Assembly (NCBI GenBank): GCA_014058105.1
Contig: JACGCM010002300.1
Coordinates: forward strand, 1 to 64,000
Length of the DNA stretch: 64,000 nucleotides
Direction of reading: 5' to 3'
Source of the DNA: Kingdonia uniflora
Lineage: Eukaryota > Streptophyta > Magnoliopsida > Ranunculales > Circaeasteraceae
Shown: positions 34,701 to 46,800 of the stretch, one piece after another
How positions within the stretch are numbered: the stretch's first letter is position 1
Layout: every line of letters begins with the position of its first letter
Made by a program: the position numbers and the translations under genes
The notes under the pieces: model-generated
The model's database searches: none
What the model was told of the DNA's origin: nothing
The model's input: only the letters and a program-made list of their open reading frames with translations

Positions 34701-37700
34701 AGCATGAATTACTGACACATAAGTATGTAGATCTGAGAAGAGTAGTCTTCAGAACCTGAATGAATATACTTGGAAGCCTTCCATTTGCGTCCTTTTGGGG
34801 AATGCTGAAATAAAACCCTTGCCTATTGTTGAAGGGAATTTTCAAGTTTGGGAGCTGGAAATCTTCACGGTATTTATTTGCAAGATTATGTATGGCTGTG
34901 AACACAATATCGATTGGCATTTAAGAACCAAAACATATTGGCAACAAGTTGGACAACATGAGCAGTAGACGTATAGCACCTTCACTAGTATCACAAAAAG
35001 ATCTCCGTGCAGCATCTAGAAGCCCGTCTATTCCAGCCTTAACGGCAAAACATTGCTGTGTGCGGGCAACAAATGGAACCCGTGCATGAAGTACATCTTC
35101 ATCAATTACTTCACCAATTCTGAAAGAAAAATATTGCTTCATAAAGAAGAATTTCAAATGCTTCAAAACTGATGTGGAAAACTAGTAGCCAAGTTCAGCT
35201 TATGTTTGTTTTTCGGAGCTGGGGACAAATTTCTCCTTCATAAGAGGTATGCTTGATATTAAAGTTCTGTAAGGGAAAAAAAATTATACGCTTAATAATT
35301 TATGATTAGACACGCACGCTTACTCATAAACGTATTTACCAATAACTATTAACGCAAAAGGTATATACTGGAGTGTGATACCTTTTTCTTATGGAAGCAT
35401 ATTTTCCATTTTCACAGATGGACTTGTATATGTTCTCGAGAAGAAAACTTTTAGCATTCTTAAGCACCTGGAAAAGTTCAAATCTAGGTTATTAGTAGCT
35501 ATAGTAGGGTCTCCAGATAACTAAAAACTACAGCGGTTAGAATCCTTCTAACCTACCTTTGACAATAAGGGCAATGCCTCCAAAGCAGTTTTAAGAAGAA
35601 TAATGCTTGATATCAAAACTTGACTCTTTTTAGCATTATCAACTCCCAAAACCTCATTCGTGACTTTTTTGGGCTTGAAGCAGAAGTGGCAGAGTACTCT
35701 GTCTGCAGTATGAAAAACAAAAGTGAATTTTGCAAAAAATATCGGAGAAAGAGCTAATGTAGAAACATGGCACTTGTTTAACCATTTCCACGTACCTGTT
35801 TCTTTTGGGAATTTACGAAGAACCTGTGTAAGTCCAAAGAATAGCTCCTCATTACTCACTAACTCATCCTGAAATAGATAGCAATAATCAAAACCAATTC
35901 TTAGCTCTAAGAGAAAGGTCTGTACCTATAATCTCCAACTTTTACTGAAGGCCATCAGATGGGTTTCGAGGAACACAAAGCGTGTGCATATAATGAAAAT
36001 AAACGTGGGAAGTTCATTTCACTCCATCCATGTCAGGAATTGAAAACTTTTTTATGTCTATAGAGACATGAAAATATTAATCTCACTTTTATTGTCAGAC
36101 ATTGTTACCCAACGAATAGATATCCATGATGCTAAAGTACAAGAAGGGAAAATCTTAAGTTACATGCATTTAGAATTTGAGAAGTGGAAGATAGTGTCTA
36201 CAGTCTAGTTTTGAATTGGTTATTTAATCAAGTTTCAGAAACTCGAGACGTGGTTTCACCTCTAAAGCCCCTACATTATAAGAAAAAGACTGGTGCGACA
36301 CAAGCAGATCCTGGAAAATAAAGCTTTTCATCCAAAGCTCAAAAAGCATACACTGGACTGGGAATGCTTTATTATGGATATGCTTGTGTCTTTCATTATT
36401 GGACTAGTACCAAAATAAAGACAGCTTCTACATTTAGCTATTTCTTCTGCAATTTTTTATTTTTATTATTTGGATATAATATGCTTAGGCACAGCAAACA
36501 ATATACATAAATGAATATTGAGAATTACAAAAAACCATCTTATAAGCATGATATACTAAAAATTTGCTAACCAAAACCTTCGAGAATAATATAATAATTG
36601 CATGATATAAATCTTTTTGTAGGGGTCCTTATTGATGAAAAAGATCACAGCTACAAACATAAATAAGAAAAGAGGAGTAAGCGGTTCATGCTAACCAGGC
36701 AATCAAGACGAGCATTGACAGTCTCAATGTCTTTCAAGGGCTGCAAAAGATTAGCCCGGAGAAGTCTAGTCCTAGAAAGAAAAAAAAACATCAAAACACC
36801 ACCATAGATATGCTATATACAGATACTTTTCAAATTCATTGCCCATTTATGCATCAGAACAAACAAGAACCTCGAAAAGATCTAAACATTGGCGAGATTG
36901 ACTCCCCCATAAACTTACCAAAGCAAGGAGACAATTCTTATTCGGTGGGAGCGCTAATCACTTAAGTGTCCCCCTTGTTTTAGTTTTAGCAACCCTCCCT
37001 CTACAGATAACATTACCCTTTTCTTTTAGCATTAGTGATCCTATTACTTATAACAGAAGAAATATGTACACATTATATATATACACTGCAGATAGACACA
37101 GATGCACACAGTAAATGACTAGTAAAAAAATATTATAGTTCTTAGTAGGATATCCTCCATAGGGCCTGTCATGATCTTCATATCAAAAGCGGTGTGAAGT
37201 TGTTTGTAATGAAGGTATTCTAGAGAGACGAATAAGGGACTGTTAAACAATGGTGTTTACAAGAGAAACAGGAAAAAGAAATGGCGAAGAGAAGAGTTCG
37301 AGAAGTGAGTTTTTAACTGATTTAAGATTAGTAGGAGAGTTTTGAACAGAGAGTCTTGACAAAATCGTAAGGGGGTCTTGGCAAGGAGATATATTCTTGT
37401 AACTTCTTTACTTACAGTGGAATATAGCTTTACATTATATCTGGTCCAGGTGTACTGTCGTTACCCTGCTCTATGCACCGCCGATGTCCCCGCCTTAACT
37501 ACCCCAACATGGAGGTATGCGGTTTTGTTTGTCTCTCAAAAGTCTCGGTGGTAAATAAAGTGAGATCCTAACTTGAGGACCATCCACCCGACATGATCTC
37601 AACCAATGTAGGACTAAACAATTGGTGCAACCATCACCACAATCGAGTTAGGCGCCTCTCCAGTCACTCGCTCGGGTGGGGAGTCACAAGTACTTCAAGG

Positions 37701-40700
37701 TGAATCACACATGGGGCTATCAGATCATTGGTAAATTCACGATTTCTCAAATGCTCAGTTAACCAACTAATCGAGAACAAGTACGTAACAGAATCACATG
37801 TAATTACATTTAAAGCATGGCACATGGTTCGCTTGTCCACATAGAATCAAAACCCTTCCAGCAGCAAGAACATCTTCTTGCCTTATCTCATCCTCTGCAA
37901 TGTACCTCAACATAGCACAGCACGACGATGAGCAATTTCACGCACTTCCTCTGCAAAAATATCATACCATAACCAACGGTCAGCTTCCACCCCCATCAGC
38001 TCCGGCGACATACCTGCAACTTCCAAAGGGCCTCAAGGAGGAAGCACGTCGAAAACAAAAAAACCTCCAAAATACCGCTCCTCCACTTCAGCAACCTTAA
38101 TGGCTAAACAACCTTCCTCTGCATCTTGCTGGCGACGAGACCTAGTTCTCACCATTAAAACAGACATTTTGCATATTCTCTATCACCAATATGACTATTT
38201 TATAGAGGAAGACAATATATCCCAACGCATAGACAGTCAAAGTCCATATAATTTGCCTGTATTCGCGCCACAAATCAAGGGATTCTTATCCCCCAACATC
38301 TTTTTCAATGACAAAAATCAACATCACAAGTTCCAAAATATTATTCTCGACACAACCACAAGTAGTTGTATCGAGAATGAGGCGACTGTAGTAGCATATT
38401 CCCCAGATTCGACAAGATGAACTATCAAAGGCATGTCGAAGGTGTTTGATCGTTTACCCGTCTGTAAGTCGAGAACACTCCAATCCACAACTACAGAGCT
38501 CGACTATCTACAATAGTCATTACACTTGGTCAAATATAGTCGTTGTACGTGCTCCGCAAAGTTCGCCCACCTTCCTTAAGAATAAGAGAAACATTATATT
38601 TTGTAACTGCCTGTATCTGACTATAAATACAGGCACAACATACAACAGTAGGAATCCTATTTTTTCTACATACCCTCCATAATAATCTCTCTACAAGTAT
38701 AATGGATTAACATCTTAGTGAATTTTACATCTAAAGCCTCCTCGAGGTCGTGGTTTTTCTCAGGCTTCACTGAGTTTCCACGTAAAATCGACTACGTACT
38801 AGCTTTTCTTTACACTCAAATCCTACTTTTTTACATAAGTATTGGCGAAGTTTACCTACCGGAAAACTAGCCATTACAATAGCGGCTATAGACATTACCA
38901 CTATGAAATAGTGGTGAAGAATTTGATTCTAGCCAGAATCCAAAATTTGTAGAAAATCAATGTAGCGCATGCCTAAGAACAAACTATTTGGGAAAGTGTA
39001 GCGTAAGGGAGGGACAAACTTTGAAAGAACGAGAGAAACACATTGCACATTGGAATTTTTGGCACAAATTATGCAAGGGTCGAAGCGCATTTTGTACATA
39101 CCAGCTACACTAAGAATTTATAGAAACTAACATCTGGAAATCAGTTTCAACAAGACAATTTGCGTTTTAATTGAGTTAGCGACTGAAAAGTTTAGGGGAA
39201 GTCCATTACATACATGAACAGTTATTTCTTCGCTAAACTTAAGCAAAAATCAGCATAAGCCCGATATCATGCTATAAAGAGAGACAAAGTTCGGTCATAA
39301 GCGTTTAGGACCGATAACCTTCCTAAGCGCTTCCCCATTTGACAAGTGCCAACTTCAACCCAACTAGTTAATCTTGGTTAACCTCTACAATTAATATTCC
39401 TCTAATTATGGACCTTTATCAAATCATTTCAATCATAGATATAGAGTTTCCTATTTTGAGGAAACTTTTATGGGAGCGGATTTGTGGACACTCAAGAGTC
39501 TCTAAAAAGGAACCACTCATCTCTATTAAATGAGTGGCTTACATAATAGAGGAGGTGAAAATAGAAGAATTCAACACTATTCTATGGAAATTGTAGAGGT
39601 TAACCAAGAGATGAGTGACTCTCTCTCTCTTCACGTGCTAGTCAGACCTGTCTTCATCTCTCATCTCTCAAATAATTTTCAAACCGGACCTCTCTCTCTT
39701 TAGGACTGCCATTAGAGAACAAAGAAGAAAGAAGAAGAAAAAAAATTGATTTCTCTAGAAGAATGACTACAACCTATATCACTCTTCGTGTTTGAGCCAC
39801 TATCGTGTCAAAGTGCAAATCGATCTCTCTGCAAATCAATCTCTCTCCAAATTGATCTCTATGCAACTAGTTTGGTTGAAGATGGCCTAAAAGATTTAGG
39901 GTTTAAATTATGGGAATGGATTATGAGACAATATGCTTAGAGGGAGACACTGGATTGGGAGATAATATGGTTTAAATTTAGGGCTTAAACGATGGGAAGG
40001 AATATTGGAGATGCCAACCCTCATATTGTCGATCATCCTTGTATATGTAGATTGTCCCTGTTGCCGACAATATGGACAATGTATTCGACTGTCGATGTCA
40101 AAGTTAATCGACAATATTAGATAATGAAAATCGTCGACTATATGTTACTCGACAATATGGGGTGCATTTTTTTTCATCAAGTCACGTGTTTATTTTTGAA
40201 ACATGCATTACACGAGAATAAAAAGGATCTAAACTGCACAGATATCGCGATTACACAACTGTTCACACCCATAATGTAAATCAAACACATATAGTTGCAA
40301 ACAAGCACATAAGATGAATTAAACAACCCGCCACAAATCTATTAAAACACTAATTGATTACATACTTCAAAAGGCTACAACTAAACTAGAACAACTCGTA
40401 ATTCTTCTTCTTGTGGATAGTCATTTCTGCTTGGATATCTTCCTGATAAGGATCCCCTATATTGTCGATCAATCTACAATATTGTTGATCATCCTTCTTG
40501 GGGATGGTCACAGGCATCCACTATATTGTCGATCATCCATTTGTCGACAATTAGATTGTCGAGGAATTACTGATCAACAGTTTTATCAATCACTATAATG
40601 CCGATCACTCTACTTATCGACAATTACATTGTTGTTGGTTGCACGTCTCTCAAAAATAAACTTAGCCACTTTGAAATTGAGTTTAAACCTATTCTCAGAT

Positions 40701-43700
40701 GGACCAGAAGCGTAACCATAATCACTCTTCTCCATCATCCAATCCCAAAACAATACCTCCTAGACAAGAAGAAGAGGAACACCACACTTAATTACCACCT
40801 TCCATTGGTTCACCTCCCTCACACTCCTCATCAAAAGTTGAAGAAGAAACCGCATACCAATCAAACGAGAAAATCCAAATCATCGGCTTTGACGAAGAAG
40901 ACGAAGAAGACGAAGCTTGAAACTTTTAATTACTTGAGATTAACCGATTTCGATAAAATTAGGTCAAATAACTTAGATCCGATAATCCTTGAAACTAATT
41001 GTCTAATTCTAACCTAGCTCAAGTTGATATGATAATCTATTGATAGCAATATCCAATAAAAAACACAAGGACAAACAATTTTAATCCTATGAGAAATCTT
41101 TCTCAGGAGAAAAACCCACAGGTCGCTGCCGAATCGTCCAACAGCTAAAAAATTACTATTGAAAAGAAATTATAAAAATTCAATCACTTAAAAAGTCAAT
41201 AAACACATCCCGTGGTTACCTCTCTTCTAATTGAGCTTCTTACAATCGATTCCTCGTTCTCGCAACGCCTCACTTCGAATCACGCACCAAAGCTTCAAAG
41301 ATCGTATCCCTCAAACTCTCAAAATCTAAAATTGGAATTAGGTTTTCAAAATTCTAGATAGATTCAAATTGAGGGATAATTCTCGTTGAATTCCCTTTTC
41401 TCTCAAAATATCTCAAGCCCTAAAATTGGTTTTGGAAGATGCGAGGTTCAAAAAAGAAAAGAAGTCTGAAATAGAAAACTAAAATTCCCGTGCTTTGTTC
41501 AAACATAGCAAAAGTCTATTCGAACAGAACAGGTTCTGCCTATCTATTCTAACAGACAAAAAGTATATTCGAATAGAACATGTTCTGCCTAGTCTATTCA
41601 AACAGACCAAAAGTTTATTCGAACATAACACTATTTTTCTTAAAAAATGACAACTCTTTTGAACTTTTGTAAAATACTAATTGGTTAGAGTAATTAAGCG
41701 AAGAGGTACAAAACCAATGTATATGTTCAGTGACAGTCCAGCTGTAGTCATTCCATATGCACTCTCTGGAGATGAATAACCACGAGATAGTGCTGAAACT
41801 TATTCTAAACACGAAATAAAACCAATACCAAATATGAATATCCCAATCTCCCCCTTTGGATCATTTCGTGACAAAACTACGACTATAAGAAAGAAAAAAA
41901 TTACAACTCGATGGACTGACTCAGTTATTGAACCTCCATGCTCGTAGTCACTCTTTCATCCTATAGCATCTGCTCTTGAATCCCTGCACAATCGTTCTTC
42001 CGGATTTTGTAGGTTTGATTTGCATGACTAAGAGCGCCAAGAAATTATAAACGTGTTGCTTGATGCAAATCAAAACTAATTATTATAAAGAATCAACGAA
42101 GATAGGATGGGATGAGGGCCACACGTTTTTGCTCCCCTGGGAATGTGCTCAAAGAAAAACACAAAGTACTCGGATAAAAGGATTAGATAAGCTTATCTGG
42201 AGACCCACAATAAAAGAGCAATAAAAGGAAGAAAAAAACTTTTTTCTAGGAAGTCATTCTTTCTGAAAAACTTCAAAGGGTAGAGTAGAAATCCCTAATG
42301 AGTTGGTTTGGCGAGTGTTCCCTACGAAGGGGCACTCTTTATGAAGAGTTCTTGGGGGATTGAGAACAACTACCAAATATCCTCCTACCCTAAGCCTCAT
42401 AGAATTAGTCACTAAATTTTATACAATACACTTCTGAATTTAATGTAAGGGTTCAAGAAAGAACATTTTTCAAAAAGAGGCCATGTAATAACATCCTATA
42501 ATACAACCAACTGAGAATTAGCATACCCTCCGGTAGTTCTTGTTGTCTTAAGCATCTGGAATAGACTTCTTTTTTTGTTGTTTGTGCCCCAAAGGGCGGA
42601 ATGTAACGGCTCGACAATTTCCAAGTTTTGTACACTGCTGCGCAAGTTTCACTAGTTTAGCATATTTTCAAATATTTTGAACACAAACTACCAGTAGTAA
42701 CACATATAAAGACAAATAAGTAATGTAATTGACTACTGGGAACGGTACCTGGTAGCATCAATGTTCATATGATCAAACGAGCCATTAAAGGTAACCTGGA
42801 AAAGGAGGAATGTAGAACAAATAATGGTCAGAATCATCCGCGGATAATTTTTCAAAAAGTAAGAGATTGGTAACTTATTAGCACATCCAAGGAGAGCTCA
42901 GTTAATTCACTTGGCTTGAGTATGTTGGATTGGTTAGACAGTGGAACTCAAGTGACCCATGTTACTTGGTGTGTACTTCATGTCCTCGGAGCTTTCATTG
43001 GTGGTGTAATTCCCCAAGGGTCTTTCTTTTTTTTCTGAGATAGGGGTATTATATGTAGCTGCATACGTGCTACAGGGAATGGACTATGGCCCAGGATTGG
43101 GATGATAGCCATAATAAACATTTACGTCGTTGGTCGTTTAATTTTTCCATCCCTTTTAACTATATCTCCAACTAGTGTCATGCATGTTATGAATGCCAAT
43201 AATATAGATATTTAGGCTGCTTAAGAGAACTAGTTCAGACTAGTTCAAATACGTCTTTGGAGATCCACGCTAGTGAATTAGATTATCTGCCTACCCTCCC
43301 TGCCTGTAGGCCATTCCCATGGCCGTGTAGGCAACTTCAAATATTTTACCCAGTCTTTACTCTCAAGGGATATAATAGTCTAATATATCAGTTATTTTAA
43401 AGAAAAAAATTGATGGAATTTTGAATCTTGCTCTTAACCTAGCAGGATGTGGTTTAAGAATAAACTGACAATACTTTACTCTTGTCGGAATATGGTGTAT
43501 TCCATATTCCTATGTAAGTGAAAAAAAATTATGGTGCTCGGAACCTTACTCTTTAAGTCTTAACCTAGCATGGTGTGATTTGCAGATAACTGATAGAGTA
43601 ATATTACTGCCAAGAGTCCCGGTATGGGCTATTAGATCCAATAACTATTTTACAGGACAAATGTGTCGGAGCGATGCACTGAGCCCTCAAGGTGCATAAG

Positions 43701-45859
43701 ATATATGTTATACGCCTCTAAGAGTGTAGTGAAGTCTTACAGATTTGAAAAAGAAAGCACGCTCAATTAATTGGATTTGGAGTTGATTTCATTTACAATT
43801 TGTTTCAGAAACAAAATCATACCGACAAAGAGTGGTTCGTAACAATGACCCCTTTCTCTGCCTCCGCCCTGTTACATGTGTGTGAAATATATATTAGTTG
43901 TACGAAATCCTGAAAGGAACTGAAGATTTTAGATGAGATACAGTATACAGGAAAAAAAAATTAAGAGAAAGTCAATAGACATGGCTACCAAATGATCAGT
44001 GAAGAGAACTGAAGATGCTGTAATAGAATAACGAGAAAAAGTACAGAAAGTTTCAGTTAGTTCTGAACGTATAGATTTTTTTTAAAGTAATATCAATACA
44101 TTCATTTCCTACATAATCACCTTAAACTTTTTCCATCAATAACTTATACGTATATGAGCAACGGAACATTGTTATGGCTCACCGTGCAACGGCCCTTATG
44201 AGTTTTGGAAAATGACAGTTAGATAACTATAATCATGTGACATGAAATATTAGATACTGACACTTTTTTTCAATGGAAATACTTCTATACCTTAGACACT
44301 TTCCAGTATCCACTTATTAGTTGTCAAGAATGCCGGCAAATGAAAAAATTACCAAATAACATCAAAGTTTTAAAGGCAAACTTAAACAACTAAACTATCA
44401 AATGGATATGTGGCCAATGACTTCTCCTTTTCACCTTTCCAAAGTAATTATATCCATTGGATATCATATAAACTGATAACATAAAATAATATTTTATTGA
44501 TTCTATATCAAATGTATTAGTTACTACTGATAATTAATATGCATACGTCATACTAACCTAAATCCTAAATTTTACAGGCTTATGATTACGAGATTTTAGG
44601 AAAATCTATGTCTTGAAAATGGAGATATTTTGATCATCTACTCTCTAGGTCTCAATATACTGAAATTAGCTTTAGTGTACTCACAGAAAAATATCAAAAT
44701 ATACTACAAAAGAAGATGATAGAATCATAACTATCTTGTAGCAAAAATTTAACTTAAAGAGGTATTAAATATTTAAGTACCACTTGATTGTAGCTGCAAC
44801 GGCAGCTAGGCAAAGATAATATTGCTTGTAGTAGGTGTCTAAACCAAGCGCTGACGGCTCCTTTGCCGCCAAACTTTTAACCAGCATGGCTCCCTGTAAA
44901 AAACATGAAATAAACCAAGTATTTCACGGTCAAAAGAATACATGATGATATTGGTACTCAAAATTAGTACAAAAATTAAAAATAAAGATTTATTAGTTTC
45001 TGCCAGGACCTTTGTGTCATCAAAGCAACCACGAGCCATAACAACCTGCAGAATTCGGTGTGAGGAGTTACATCTTGGTGTTGAGCATTAAGCAAGACCA
45101 AGCTTAAATACAAGCATAGTATGTACACGTGAAGAACTGAGAATCCCAACAATCAGCACCTTCTTGGTTGTTGAATAAAACCTATCCACGAGCTCGGAGA
45201 CTCCAACCATACCATCTGGAGCTAACTTATTTGGGGGAACAATAATCACCATAGGGTCATAGAAATGTATCAACGTTTTAGTGTTTTGGTACGAACTACT
45301 TGTCTCAATGTACTGAGAAAGATGCAGCGAAGCCGACCTCAAGTCAAATGCAGCAACCCCAACCTGTACAAATGATTGAGCTTACCCAATTAACGGTGAA
45401 ACTATACAAAAATCATAACAATTACAGTATTTTCAATTCCGAGAGACCCATATTACAATTATTACGGTACCTTTGCCTAGTAAAACTACAGATACTGAAA
45501 TCTAGAAGCCAACCGTCACACAATAATGAGTTTGGCATACATGTTTAGCGAGATAACAACTTATACGCTAATTCTGATTAGTTAATAACACACAAAATGA
45601 CTGCAACCGGCCGATAACAAACTCGACCTAGCGGATAAAACAAAACCTAAATGCACAAACAGAACCACAAAACCTACTTATCTTAGCAATTCCTAATGAA
45701 CATTGTGCCAATTATGCGAAAACCTTCCCCAATTCTTCGAAAATACGAATGGAGAAATTTTGGAACCCTGGATGTTAGAGAAACATCAATTACCTCTTTC
45801 GCTCTGTTCTCTATGAGACCGATCACGATACTCGACTTCTCTCCTCCTTCGTCCTCCAT
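28741..45859 (-). CDS. MSH4: MSH4, meiotic MutS homologue
   Basis: Pairs with MSH5 (MutS-gamma) to stabilise recombination intermediates for class I crossovers. It starts [20 protein letters not shown] and lacks the mismatch-binding domain, as MSH4 does. Exons: 45859-45794, 45363-45160, 45045-45010, 44893-44781, 43868-43823, 42795-42749, 42634-42527, 36771-36696, 35868-35796, 35702-35557, 35467-35382, 35119-34980, 34895-34756, 34673-34623, 33474-33411, 32749-32606, 32510-32443, 31854-31796, 31520-31364, 31211-31159, 31084-30986, 30236-30122, 30036-29914, 28905-28741. They sum to 2379 nt, 792 aa, all GT-AG, no stop. Walker A GPNMSGKST (residues 553-561) is split between exons 18 and 19; Walker [17 protein letters not shown] (628-643); signature FATHM follows. 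Ends NEGRL. Closest alternative would be MSH5 or MSH2, but the N-terminus and ROW of core blocks ([20 protein letters not shown]) fit MSH4. Confidence 0.97.
29261..29332 (+). tRNA. tRNA-Pro (UGG), copy 1
   Basis: 72 nt, cloverleaf intact. The acceptor GGGCATT pairs with AATGCCC. D arm TGGTCTAGTGGTATGA includes the A box. The anticodon arm TCTTGC-TTTGGGT-GCAAGA gives anticodon TGG. T arm TCCCGAGTTCGATTCTCGGA includes the B box. No intron; a T run follows at about 29340 as pol III terminator. It lies in MSH4 intron 23, on the opposite strand to MSH4. Confidence 0.97.
29471..29542 (+). tRNA. tRNA-Pro (UGG), copy 2
   Basis: Identical in sequence to the copy at 29261-29332, 210 bp downstream, also followed by a T7 run at about 29550. 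Product of the local tandem duplication. Confidence 0.97.
33581..33662. repeat. 41-bp tandem duplication in MSH4 intron 14
   Basis: 33581-33621 and 33622-33662 differ by a single base (GTGAAGC against GTGCAGC). Recent local duplication, no coding effect. Confidence 0.9.
37909..38155 (-). pseudogene. Antisense ORF 1 in MSH4 intron 7
   Basis: ATG at 38155, [20 protein letters not shown], then [11 protein letters not shown] and a TGA at codon 41. The same frame continues with [19 protein letters not shown] to a second stop near 37911. It aligns with the ORFs at 5909 and 56842. It reads in the same direction as MSH4. Confidence 0.6.
38195..38204 (-). promoter_or_regulatory. TATA box for antisense ORF 1 in MSH4 intron 7
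   Basis: TATAAAATAG on the minus strand, 40-49 bp before the ATG at 38155. It could start transcripts in the MSH4 sense direction. Confidence 0.5.
38270..38878 (+). repeat. LTR copy in MSH4 intron 7
   Basis: Third LTR of the family, with the conserved TATA box (TATAAAT 38622-38628) and the conserved CCTCCTCGAGG and GAGTTTCCACGTAAAAT blocks. Ends TACA. The start coordinate is approximate. Confidence 0.75.
39373..39608. repeat. Small inverted-repeat element (MITE-like), 236 bp
   Basis: Perfect 20-bp terminal inverted repeats CTTGGTTAACCTCTACAATT (39373-39392) and its complement (39589-39608). An inner 8-bp hairpin CCACTCAT/ATGAGTGG lies at 39513-39537. Non-coding. No clear target duplication, so the superfamily is open. 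Confidence 0.75.
40024..40640. repeat. Cluster of TTGTCGAT / ATCGACAA motifs
   Basis: About a dozen copies of TATTGTCGA(T) or its complement in both orientations, in two groups (40024-40165 and 40455-40635) separated by 290 bp without them. Examples: 40025, 40107, 40151, 40457, 40521, 40540, 40553, 40615. Many are degenerate. Not tandem and no fixed spacing. Confidence 0.65.
41513..41630. repeat. 49-bp tandem repeat with TATTCGAACAGA motif
   Basis: Unit 1 starts AGTCTATTCGAACAGAACAG at 41513 and unit 2 AGTATATTCGAATAGAACAT at 41562, with a partial third unit at 41612. Each unit holds TTCTGCCT and a second, diverged TCTATTC(T/A)AACAGAC. The same half-motif occurs in the Harbinger element at 15907-16032. 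Confidence 0.75.
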
Positions 45860-46800
45860 TGTTTCCCTCTATCGCGACGACTCAACAACGGTGAAACAAT
45901 CGAAGAGCAGAGATTTCTACTTCAATCAGTTTTCTAAAATGGCGCCAAATTTGTTGGTGTAAAACAGTACTGTTTAGGCTTCTTTAAAATAATGAAGAGT
46001 GCCGCTGGAGACAGTGCGTCCTTAAATTGCCCACCTCACTAGGGATGCTGCTATAGTACCTGTATAGGTAACTCCTGAATAGATTTTACTTGTTAACCCA
46101 TGGGAGGCATATAGATAGCTACCCTACTAATTTGAAATCTCCACCTGGGATACTTGGTAAGCGGGTTACTATCTCTCCAACAACAAAACTAAAATTGCAG
46201 ATTTTATCTCTCCTGTCTGTGTTCTCTTTCTTTACACAGTAATTCTTTAAAACCTTTTCCACATAAAAAATATATTTCTTTGCACAGTGAATTTATCAAC
46301 ATTCATTAGTTTCCTCATAAAAAAAACTTCTCAGGACTTTAAAACTTGCACAGTGAATTCTTATCTTTACATCATTTTCCTATCTTTTTAATTATGATTA
46401 TTCAATGAATGAGTAGAGATCCAAAATATTTATATATAGAACTGAGATTTTTCATCTCTTTGTCTCTCTCTCAACACAGCTTAACATGTGGAACTATAAA
46501 TCAAATGAGAGTTTCACTAATTATAATTATAAATCTTCACCGCGGGCCGAGAAGGTGACGACGCTGGAAATTCACTATAACACAATCAATTCGAGTCGTT
46601 ACCGATGTTAATCATTACTCGCTCGAGGGTGTAGGTTATTGGAAGTACCAATTAAACTCGAAACGAAGTGTATGATCATAGTTCCTAAATTAATCGAGCT
46701 TAATAAAAAAGTTCATTTTCTTGTGTAAGGGATAAAGAAAAACCATATTATATAGACAAGACTTGTAACCTGTTTATTGGCAAATTAATTAATATAAAAA
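45860..46800. other. MSH4 upstream region
   Basis: It must contain the MSH4 promoter and 5' leader. No TATA box at a convincing distance, no repeat and no protein similarity seen. Confidence 0.5.

Larger units (their letters stand above)
37860..38878 (+). mobile_element. Ty3/gypsy 3' end (antisense ORF 1 + LTR) in MSH4 intron 7
   Basis: Same family as the edge elements. The LTR aligns from about 38270 to TACA at 38878 (blocks ATTCTCGACACAACCACAAG near 38341, CTCGAGGTCGTGGTTTTTCT near 38741). Antisense ORF 1 precedes it at the usual distance (about 120 bp from the LTR edge to the ATG). Antisense ORF 2, pol and the 5' LTR are absent, so this is a 5'-truncated copy rather than a solo LTR. The LTR start is not exact because TGACCAG is not preserved. 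Confidence 0.8.
36772..42526 (-). other. MSH4 intron 7, 5.8 kb, repeat-rich
   Basis: Much longer than the other MSH4 introns. It holds a Ty3/gypsy 3' end (about 37860-38878), a small inverted-repeat element (39373-39608), a TTGTCGAT motif cluster (40024-40640) and a 49-bp tandem repeat (41513-41630). The stretch 37130-37850 looks like transposon-derived sequence (CCAATGTAGGACTA at 37603) but is not classified. In 38879-39372 and 41640-42526 nothing is recognised. A Lys/Ser-rich frame at 40598-41017 has no recognisable domain. Confidence 0.75.

Noticed and set aside
37860..38878. Solo LTR in MSH4 intron 7
   Set aside because: Internal element sequence (antisense ORF 1) adjoins the LTR, so it is a truncated element rather than a product of LTR-LTR recombination.
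40598..41017. 139-aa open frame as a host gene inside intron 7
   Set aside because: Low-complexity Lys/Ser/Thr/Pro composition, no domain, no promoter, overlaps motif-cluster repeats.
28741..45859. MutS gene could be MSH2, MSH5 or MSH6
   Set aside because: There is no mismatch-binding domain, and the N-terminal [17 protein letters not shown] block and C-terminus fit plant MSH4. Total length is 792 aa.
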